64,000 nt of DNA from Schistosoma mansoni. Lineage: Eukaryota; Platyhelminthes; Trematoda; Strigeidida; Schistosomatidae. The DNA is taken from the NCBI RefSeq assembly GCF_000237925.1, contig NC_031499.1:3736775-3800774 (forward strand), read 5' to 3'. Position numbers and translations under genes: made by a program. The first letter of the stretch is position 1. Each line of letters starts with the position of its first letter. Below are positions 24,601 to 36,300 of the stretch, piece by piece. The notes beneath the pieces were generated by a model. It did no database searches, was not told where the DNA came from, and was given only the letters and a program-made list of their open reading frames with translations.

Positions 24601-27600
24601 AGAATATATCAATGAATACTGTCATTATTATCATTATGTAATTATATTTATTGGTTGTATACATGATATTCAACCAGAATAATATGACCCTGAGTTGTTA
24701 TATCAGTTATATATAATAAATAATCCAATTATGAAAATAAATAATCATAAATCAATCAATTTTCAACTAACCCTGTTCAACATAACTTGTGTAAACATTC
24801 AAACTATAAATCTTAAAATGAGAAGAATAAGCCAATATATACGATTCTATAACTTATAAGGTTAATAAGTAGGGTTATTTTAGACGATAACTTGAAAAGA
24901 AAAACGTCGCTATTTCGAATTACACTACTATTCAAGCTAGTTTTTCTTATTTCAACCAATATTACATTAATTATCAGTATACAGTTGTGGAGACCATTGA
25001 GTTTCAATTGTTATCATGAATGCATGAATGTTAGATCACTATTGAAAACCTGAAAGCACTCAACATTCTAGTATGGGACTCCTCAACAGTGCGCATCCAC
25101 GATCCCGCACACGGGACTCCAACCCAGGACCTTCAGTCTCGCTGGCGAACGCTTAAATTACACTAACCGATTAAAGTATTAATATAAAGCAAAGAGTTTT
25201 GTGGAAATCGTTGAAGTCTATAGTTTACATCCCCGACAAACTTTACGTAAACAAACATTGAAAATCAGAAAGCCCTGGACAACTATTTCCTTCTAGTATG
25301 AATCTACTAATTAGTACACATTCACGAACTCCAAAACTTCACTTAACTAGTATTTTATTTTCATAGTACAAATCAATAGTTGATGTCAATTAGACCACCA
25401 TTAAAACCTGAAAGCACCAATCTCTTTCTAGTATAAAATTCTCCAGTAATATGTATCTTTGACCCTGCATCCAGGAATAAAACCGAGCACATTCAGTCTT
25501 GTGAGTGAACACTTAAACTCTAGACCACTGAACTATGGTGTACATGTTTCTCGATGATCTACTTAAGATAGATTCGTGAATAAAACTACAGATATTGTAC
25601 AATCTCCATAAATCTTCCTATATTAATAATAGTGAATTGTTCTTTTCGCTTGATTTCTTTCTTTTCTCCCAACTATAATCAATATGTTACAAATCTTTGA
25701 ACTTACACTACAATCACCATTAAAACCTGGAAGCATCGATCTCTTTCTAGTATAAAATTCTCCAGTAATACGTATCCTTGACCATGTATCCAGAACCCAA
25801 ACCGAGCACATTCAGTCTTGTGAGTGAACACTTAAACTCTAGACCACTGAACTATGGTGTACATGTTCAATGCTTTCAAGTTTTTCTTGATGATCTAAGA
25901 CAGATATTGTACAATCTCCATAAATCTTCCTATACTAATAATGGTTACCTATTCTTTTCGCTTGATTTCTTTCTTTTTTTTCCCAACTATAATCAATATG
26001 TTACAAATCTTTGAACTTACACTACAATTATTGATTTATAGTAACAAATAAGCCATTCATTGAAATTATAACAATTATGAGTCATATTACAGTGAAGTTA
26101 ACATGTGTTTGTGTGTGTATGTGTATGTGTACGTGTTTGGTGTTTATTTTCTTTAATCTTTATTATTCTTTTTGTGCCAAGAGTTTATATTTTTCGATTT
26201 ATGTATTTGTTATTGAAAAAGAAACTACTGTGATATCATCAGTGTTATATAAATGCAAAAAAAAAGGTAAACAACCTATCGTTTTCTTATGTTTACAAAA
26301 TATTCTAAACCAACCGGGGTAGAGAATAAAATAACGATATAGATTTATTACATAATGTATTAGTCAGTTTTTGTTTTGTTTTGTTTGTTTTTGCTTCATG
26401 TTACCATTCTCCTTTCATGATTAAGATGAAAAAAAAACCCAACTTAGGTCAAAGGTTGTATAGTAATCTGAAAGAAAACACAATATTTCAGTTAAATTTG
26501 ATTTATCAGAAGGGGTTTTTGTGGAGATTTTTAGTAATTTTGATAGTTGAAATCATGAGAAAATTGAAGTTAGACCACCATGGAAAACCTGGAAGCACTG
26601 NNNNNNNNNNNNNNNNNNNNNNNNNNNNNNNNNNNNNNNNNNNNNNNNNNNNNNNNNNNNNNNNNNNNNNNNNNNNNNNNNNNNNNNNNNNNNNNNNNNN
26701 NNNNNNNNNNNNNNNNNNNNNNNNNNNNNNNNNNNNNNNNNNNNNNNNNNNNNNNNNNNNNNNNNNNNNNNNNNNNNNNNNNNNNNNNNNNNNNNNNNNN
26801 CAGGTTTACCATGGTGGTCTAGCTTCAATTGATTCATGATCTCAACTATCAAAATTACTGTAATATCCACAAAACTCCCTCTTTCTCATAATAATCATCA
26901 TATGCTCACTAGTGACTGGCTCCATGAGGTATTTCCTGGAGTTCTAGTGAGAAGCAGTGACTAGTGGAGTTTAACCAGGTCTGTTGTGAGATAGTAACTC
27001 ACTGAAGACAATGGTAGATGTGTCGCTCAATTTTGTGGATTGGTCGAAGTTAGACATCAACACCGTTGCATGCTGGCCGGCTCAGTGTTCTGGTGGTTAA
27101 GCGCTTGCGCGCGAGACTGATAGGTCTTGAGTTCGAATCTTGCGAGGCCGGATCGCGGATGCGCACTGCTGAGGATTCCCACAAAGGGGCGTAACGGCCG
27201 TACAGTGCTTCCAGGTTTTCCATGGTGGTCTAGATTCAATTGATTCATGATTTAAACTATCAAAATTTAATTTAAGTAGGTAATTTTCATTAGGGTATCA
27301 GAAGGAATTGAAAAGTTGTTCCAATATATATTTTATGAGAGTTTTATGGTAAGAATAACATTATTTAGGTTACTGATATGTAAGTTGATGGTCTAGATTA
27401 CCGAAAATCAATTAACTTACAATGGATCAGGACAATTATTTAGATCCTTTAATGAAAAACCATCATCAATAATGACATGACTCAATTCTATCGGTCAAAT
27501 AATAACATTTTAAAGTATGAAATTCTTTAATTCAAAGTATAAAATACTTGTCATTATCAATCACTTGAACAAACAGTAATCCAGAGTCCATTAATACTTG

Positions 27601-30285
27601 GCTTTGATGTTTAAAATTGTCTTTTATTGTATTAGTAAATAAAAATATCTAACGATGACAGTGTATAATGGTTTTATTACTTCACAAATTTACTGAACTT
27701 GGAAAATATAGACTAATTAAGTGACTTGTAAGTTGTAATTGTCACAGACTGTTCTGGTCAAGAGTATCAACGAACACCAAGGAGTAATGGACAGCTATTT
27801 CATTTTGGTATGGTCCTCTTCAATACTGTTCACTGACAATTCACTAAAGATCGAACTGAAAAATACTTCATTTCTTGGAGAAAATGTTTAAACATTAGAG
27901 TTAACTAATTGTTTACTGATAGTACAAAATGATAAAAGTTGAAATTTTACATTTGGATAACTACTTATTGTTTTTGATGATTAAGTGTTCTTTCCATGAA
28001 CTGAAAGTCTTGGGTTTGATCCTCAGTGACTTGTTAGTGAACGGAAATGAAGAGAGCCATATTAGAACAAAACAGCTGTTCAATACTCTCTAGTTTTCAT
28101 TGATATTCTAATTTAAAATGAACTACTTGAAGTTTGTCTTGATGATATCGTTCAGAATAACAATGAAAGCTCCACGACTAAACCATCCAGCTCAGAGAAC
28201 AAAACTTCATTAAAATGAATGTCTCAAAACTTTTACTGAATATTAAACCAATATGATGATTTGGTGACATTAAAACTCTCACTCTGGTTCATAATCTAAT
28301 TATATTGTTAGAAAATAATCAAAATATCATATTTTAACCATAAATTTATCTAAATAATATCAATCAATGTGTATTATATTAGATGATTGGTAAAAAATAA
28401 TAGAAAATTTATGATTCCATAGAAATCTTAGCACACTGCCAAACTAATGACGTGTTGAACGGTACGAGTAGCCTAGAGTCCTTATTAGTCCTTCTCGTCT
28501 AGCCCTACCTGGTGAGTCCAGAATACTAATATCAGACTTCGCTCTATGAATCATGTATCTCAGAAATACTTGGTCTATATACATATAAACCCTGGTTCCA
28601 AACTAATAGTGTACATGGGCTCTAGGATCCTGAATTAACAAATGGTATATGAACCTGTTGTTGATCACCGGCTACCATGGGACTGCATATCCTGACGTTG
28701 CACCACTGTCATGTGGATTAGACCTTTAGGTCGAAGGCTCCAGGCGTGGCCCCTTAAGAAAACCATCTGCTTTAGTCTGGACACCTGGAAAGTATCACAG
28801 CCCCCACACAAACCAGGCGACTTGTGTGGTGCATATGTATACGGTATCTTCTTGTACCAGTATTTATGTGTTCAAATAAATAAAATAAATAAATATATAA
28901 CTGAAGATAACTGTATTGATAAAGACTTTGTGTATTATGGTGACTTTTAAATTTGGAGTTTCACATTACTGAGTGACTTTTCGTTAAACAATAATTGGAA
29001 ACTAGACAGGAATCCCATATTCCAAGATGAAACGGTTGTTTATTATTACTCTATTGTTTATTTGTTGTTTAACAAAAGTCATTGCATGATACAAAACTTC
29101 ATATAAACTGTTAGATAAATGAAAAAAACGATTTTAATAGTTGAATTCATAATTTGATTTTATCTAAATCACCATTGAAAACTTGGAAAGGTTTTGTAAG
29201 ATCATAGATCGATTGAAGTTAAACATTAACCCTGTTAGATTCCGAACTCCGCCTGTAGCTTCTCCGGAGGCTACTGCTGGTTCCAAGCCCGGGTAAAGGA
29301 GGAGGGTTGGGCATAGGGTTAGCGACCCCATCCCTTAGAAAACCAACTCGCTAAAAAACGCTAATCAGAAAAAAATTATTCAAACCATTTAAACTCTGCC
29401 CTGGGAGTTGAAGGAATAATTATGACGTCTCATGATGAAAGCCAAGTTCCTTCGGAAGTCATGAGGCCGATGCCCCTTCTAACAACCAGAGCAACAATTT
29501 TTATAGGTACATGGAATGTCCGGACAATGTAGGAGACTGGAATAGTCTTTTTAAATTGCCTGTTAGATTCCAGCTCAGCGCTCTAGAGACTAAGTGTTCA
29601 CACACGAGACTTAAGATCCTAAGTCCGATTCCCGTATACGAGACCTTAGATACGTATTGCTGAAGATTTCCATACTAAAATGTAATAGCTATCCAGTGCT
29701 TTTAGATTTTCAATAATTGTCTAGCTTAAATTGACTCATAAATTCAACTATAAAACAAAACAAATTATTAAATAAATACTCACTTATACAAACCTACATT
29801 AGTATAAATCGATTTACATACACATACACAAATGTATAACAAGTAAACATTCATTTATTTAGACAACAAATTTTTTTATTTTTTTGTCATTTTCTCTCTT
29901 TTTTTTGTATGAAAAAGAATTTTTCACATAGTTTTTCCTTATTTTATTATTTTTTTTCTTTTTATGGTCTAACTAACTAAAAAAAAAACTAAAATTATGA
30001 AATATTTCATTAAAAAAGAGAAAAAAAAGAGAGAAAACGAGAGAAATTCCGTAATTTAAGGTTTTCTTCATAAAAAAAACAAAAAAAAACACAAAAAAAC
30101 AATCTAAAAACAAAACAGGTTTATAGAACATAAAAGATTAAAGAAAAAAACCCACTTAATCACTGTGAAGAGAAAAACAAACAAACAAACAAACGACCCC
30201 ATGGTATAATCGATTTTAACTGAGGTGTGTTCTTTAAAGTAAAAGAAAAACCATATTATATTCTGTCTAAGTAAAGTAAACTATA

Positions 30286-30317
<32 letters not shown>

Positions 30318-33300
30318 TAATAGTTTGAATAGTCCGCTTAAAACCGATGACAGATTTAAAACAATGAATAATTCAATATGTCATTTGACTTATTTTAAAA
30401 TTCATCCCTTTTTTGTTTCGTTTTGTTAATATTAAAAAAAAATCAGTTTATGATAAGATTGAATAAACAAACCGGGTATTTTGTTTGTTTGTTCTTTTTT
30501 TTTAAAAATATGCATCGTAATCACTTGGTTTCTCTTTTTTTTAAGAAAAAGAAGAAATAATGATTTTATGGGTGAAATCATAAGTCAATTGAAGCTAGAC
30601 TATCATGGAAAACCTGGAAGCACTGGATGGCCGTTTCGTTCTATTGTGAGACTCTTCAGCGCTCACACGCAAGACGGGGGCGGGGCGGGATCGTGGATGC
30701 GCACTTCTGAGGAGTCCCACAATAGGACAAAACCGCCGTCCAGTGCTTCCAGGTGTTTCATGATGGTCTGGTTTCAGTTGACTCATGATTTCAACTATGA
30801 AATTACTAAAACTCCACAAAATGACGCCTGAAAATAATGATTAGTTTAAATGTACAGAAATAATATTAGAAAAACGTATTTGTCTTCAGCGATTTCTTTT
30901 ATTTCGGAAAGAAAAAGGGAGAAGGAAATTGTATTTTTTTTACTCATCAGAAAAGTCATTGATATAAACAATCAAATGAATGTCATAGGTCTGATGATGA
31001 AACAAGATCAGCTGAAAATCTTTCAAAAACTAAAAAGTAATGTAAATAGTTAGATATGAGAAAGTCATAGATTGACTGTTGTTCATTGTGAAAGATTTTC
31101 AAACAAGGTTATCATATGATATCAGGTATTGACGAAAATAGTTTCTTTTTTAACTTCTCTACAAAATCATTTAGTTTTAGGGGTTGAATGTAGTCGACAA
31201 GAAGTTCTAGAAACAGATTTAGCGTTATTTGTCCCACGTCAACAAGACATATTTATAATCTTGAGTTCACTGATGTTTTGTTTATCAATTGGGATACGGG
31301 CCATTTAGTTTTATAGTCTTAAATGTTACTAATGTACTATTCGGATATCATCAGACTTTCTACAAAAATTGTGATATTTGCGTTGATCAATTATTCATTA
31401 GTGACCAATGTCATGTTTATTCAGTTCATTGTAGCCATTGGAAAAGTAAGCGACTGTCCGTACTCAGTAATTGTGCGGATATCGCGATGGCGTTTGAAAC
31501 GAACCAGTACATGGTTCGAATTCCGGAGTAAACATCGACTCGGAAACAATTATATCTGGCTGACGAGTTTCATTGTGTCACAATGTCTTTGTAGAAAAAA
31601 TCCGCATAGGATATCCGTATATCAACTAAGACCGTTTGACTTTAAGTTGAAAATATCAAGAACGGGATATTGCGATCCACTTTAAACTGAATTCGGCATT
31701 TCATTTATTTGTGTGCAAAGTACTCCTACAAGACTGGAAGGATTCTCATCCTGTACTCACCCTGGATGGTGAGCAGATTGAAGTAGTTGAGAAGTTCGTG
31801 TATCTAGGTAGCTATATAAGTGCTGGTGGTGGCGTGAGTGATGAGATCGATGCACGTATAATGAAAGCCAGAGCGGCTTATGCCAATCTGGGCCATCTTT
31901 GGTGCCTTCATGATGTTAGTCTGGCTGTAAAAGGTCGGATCTACAACGCGTCGGTGAGAGCAGTTTTGCTCTATGCTTGTGAAACCTGGCCTCTCCGAGT
32001 TGAGGATGTTAGACGTCTCTCTGTGTTCGATCATCGTTGTCTCCGAAGGATTGCTGACATCCAGTGGCAACACCATGTTAGTAATGCAGAGGTTCGGCAT
32101 CGTGTGTTCGGGCACCGAGACGATAATTCAATTGGTGTCACCATCTTGAAACACCGACTTCGGTGGCTTGGACATGTTTTACGAATGTCGTCCCAGAGAC
32201 TTCCACACCGTGCATTATTTGCCAACTCTGGGATTGGTTGGAAAAAGCAGAGAGGTGGTCAGTGTATGACATGGTGTCGTGGCATGAAAGAAAGCTGCAA
32301 AGGGCTAGCTTCTGTTGGTCCTTCACGACTCCCTGGCTGGGGTCCGAGAGATAGTGCAACACAGTGGCTAGAGACGTTATCAGATATGGCTCAGAATAGA
32401 AGCCAGTGGTGAGCCTGCTGTAACCATCTATTACTTTCTTCATAAAGAGTGGTTATAACTTTTTTAACTGAAACAGTCTTCTGGTTGTACATTTCAGTTC
32501 CCTTCATCATTACTCTTCTCTTTTGTTTCCCTTCTTTTATATTTACGCATCTTCCCCTTTTCTCTTCCCATTCTCATTGTTTTGTGTGGCACATATGTAT
32601 CCAGCGCCCTTTGTATCGATATGTATGTGATTAAATAAATAAATAAAAACTTTAAACTGAATTAAAATGTAATGCTTATTTAATTCTTGATAATGAGAGA
32701 ATTCCGTCGGTCAAGCTGTAGTGTTATCATTAATATTAAAAGGTTTACAGAACGGATTGATTTTAGTTTAAAAAAGCTTTGAAAACAAGAAATCTCTGAA
32801 CACTTATTTCTCCCCAGTATGGGACTCTTTAAAAATGCTGACATACGAATACCATTAGGAACTGAGTTCAGAACTTTCGGACTTTGTATAAAGCACTCAC
32901 CTTTTAGACCACTAAGATAACGTCCAACGATTTGTATATCTAACCTCAATCAACTCCCTATATTATGTAACAAACTTCCAACCCTCTTGTTGAGTATCTA
33001 CTTAACACACAGAATCGCTGGATCCTACTGATATATTTGCGTCCAAAATTGTCTTTGACAAATATTTTTCTTGGTATTGTCTAATACTGTCATCTTCATT
33101 CTCCTTTCCTCATCCAAAAAATATATCTATAGGTATATGTCAGTACATCAGATGTACAAATGCATGCAAATTATCATCGTAAAGATGCTGTTATTATACA
33201 AGAGGGTTTTCAACGATTTCGTGCAACAGAAGATTGTGGTATTACCAAATGTCCATTCTATAAAGAATGTACCACACATTTTCATTGTCGACGTAATAAT

Positions 33301-36300
33301 TGTCATTTTACATTTAAAAATAAAGCTGATATGGGTAAGTGGTTTTTGTTTTCGATCGACAATATTTTGTATTATAAATTCTACACAAATGTATGTTTTG
33401 AGAAACAATCGACAATCACATAATAGTCAAGAACTCTTTCTTATTTGATTTCGCTACCTCAATCTAGGAATCAAGTCTTAACAACCTACCTAGGATAGTT
33501 TACTGATAAGTAATATACTTCAACCATTACGGCTGCAGCATTAACCATAATAGTTAATATTTTCAAAGTTGACCAATTCAGCTGGTAAGCAAAATATCCA
33601 CATCATTAAAATAACTTGTCATTTAAATACTTGATAGTAATATCATACAATATCCAGGTAAGATCATAATCACTCAATGATAATGATGGATCATACAGGT
33701 TTGATATTCAGTGGTTGGAATTATCTATCAGTGTGTAGTATGTAAACTATTTATAGGTTTGAACTATTCTTAACCTGATCGTAGTCAGAGAGGTTTTAGT
33801 AAGTTATGTAGGCCTCAACTGGCTCCTCAACAGTAACCAATATCATATTTTTAAATTTTAAGTGTTGGTTAAATTCTGTCGGTCATCTCTTTATTCTGTA
33901 AAGATAGACTACTTAGTAATAGTGAGTAGAATAAATGTGTAATGAAATTAGTTGCACATTTGATCAGTATGAAATAAACTACGTTAACCTTTATTCTTAT
34001 CTCTCTTTCACATTAGAAAAACACAAAGTACATCACCAGAAAAATGATAGATTTGCGCAAGATGGATTTCGTCGTTATATAAAATGTGAAAATTGTGATT
34101 TTCCTGATTGTCAATATTCTGGAGTAATAAACCATATTCATTGTATTCGACCAGGTAAGTTAAGGATTTTATATTAAAAAAAAGAACACTAAGCTAATCA
34201 GTTAGTAAGATTTCGTTGTTTAAAAGAAATTTATACAATTATTAAAAACCTGGAAATACTGGACAGTTGTTTTGTCCTAGCATAGTAGTCTTCATCAGTG
34301 CTCCTTCACGATTCCACAACTTACTTGCTCAGTGCTTTCAGATTTTCAGTAATTGTTTAATTTAGATCCATTTATAATCTTAATCGAATTAAGTAATCTC
34401 TATAAACTATCATACTGGAAAAAGTAATTACTCAAATCAATCCACATTAAAAGAATTATCCACCCAAGTTTCAAATGGTTCTTTTTTCATCCTTTCCTTA
34501 ATATTCATTATATTTTAGCCTAGAATTAGCTATTTTAGGTATTCAGTTGTGCTTTCGATTCCTTCACAGCTATTATGTATCTATATTTATAGTAATATCT
34601 CATAAATTAAAGCCCGACCGATGCTGCTACCTTGACGTGGTGGTCGGGCTTGCCTGTCGTGATGAACCAATCGAGCTATACTGGCTGGAACAATTGTTCC
34701 TCAAGGTCCTACCATGTCAGGCAGGTAGGTTGAAGAGCGGTAGGAATAAAACCAGCAAACCCAGGGTCCGAAGGCGAAGTCGTACTGCTGACTGCAGAGG
34801 GTGTGACAGTAGTAAGGTGTTTCCTTCAGACAACCAGCATAACAGCGATGCTGCCTTCCCACAAGGAGGGTGGGGTTAGAAAAGGTCGACCCTGAAAATG
34901 CACATCTCACCTTATCCCACGGATATCCGACTCCGGCGGTAAGGTCACAAGAAGTACTGAGCTAACACAGAAATTACTCAAAAAAGGCCGTGTGTGACCG
35001 ACCTCAAGCAATTGTCGCTTGTGCACTGCGGTCACACTCTCAGGTCATTAAGACCACTTCTAATCCAATTTCATTTTCAGGTACCTCTAGAAGAACCCTT
35101 CGATGGTGTGGGCAGCCGGGAAGTGGTAACTGCCCTCATACCTCTAACAGCACTCAAGAACACTGACTGACATAAATTAAAGTCCAAACTATTTTAGTAG
35201 ATGAAACTAGTATTTCTTACAATGAGTAACTGCATCATGTTTAATTTTAATACATTCAGAATACTCCTTAGTTGTTCTTATAAATTCACCAGCTGATTAT
35301 TAAAGCGAGAGATTTAACTCATGAAAAGTGTGCATATTTAACATGATGAAGAAGATTTACATGTTAGGAGGAATGCTTTGGTGCTATTGTATTCTCTGAG
35401 TAAAACGGTTTTCACAACGTAGATTTTATTGTTTGCTAGAACAATATTATTAAAGCTTACTTGGTGTTATTTCAGTATGCTCCGATGCTTCGAGAGAGCA
35501 TGCTTAAAGAGATAGAAACTGGAATTTTTTCGTTATGATGCGGTGTCCAAGATTAGATACTGATACAAAACGTGCTACCTGCTAACCGCCCTTCTAAAGT
35601 GACCACTTCAGTGAGAAGATAAGAGTAAAAGAGAAATTCTATTGGGCCACTTAATAACAAGCATAAATATACGTATATTTCTCCCCCTTAGGAAATCAAT
35701 CTCCTTCATAGCCAATGGCATGCACTTGTCCTTTAGGACATTTCTGATTAGCACTAAAAGACCTTCTCATTTGGTTACTTCTGATTGGATCACTATATCA
35801 GTTTGTAAGTTGGTTGCTTATCAGTACCTGAAATCGGTAACTCAAGTAGTGTGTTGCTTCGACGGCTGTAACAAGGCTTAGAACCTATTAGAGTGTACTT
35901 TGATGAAAGCACGAAATACACAACGATGTATATTATGAACTGATATAACACTTGTAAAACAAATGAAAAATTCACTTATACATGATTTAGGCGCTGATGC
36001 TATTGTCTATAGCCATAAACCATCTACTATAGAGAATACTACACCATCATAAACGTGATTTAAACAGTTCTTTTCTTCTATGAAACAAAACGATTTCTTA
36101 AATATTTAATACGAATTATGTCTGATTTTTATCTTCCTACCAATCAATCTTTCTATATCACAACATAGAGTCAGCAAATTAATACCTTAAAAAGTTACAA
36201 AATCATGGTTGCATTATGTCCAATATGAATAGTAAATACTGGCTATTTATTTATTTAAACACATGAACATTGGTACAAGGAGACACTAAATATATATGCG

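Larger units (their letters stand above)
20832..33132 (+). other. castor intron 4 (12.3 kb)
   Basis: The largest intron, splitting finger 2 between its Cys pair and His pair. It holds two N gaps, the ribozyme-bearing family B copy, several A and C copies, a 319-bp tandem duplication, a LINE 5' piece (29228-29530) and a LINE 3' piece with an open 233-codon frame (31711-32412). No extra castor-like exon was seen between 20831 and 33133. Confidence 0.85.
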
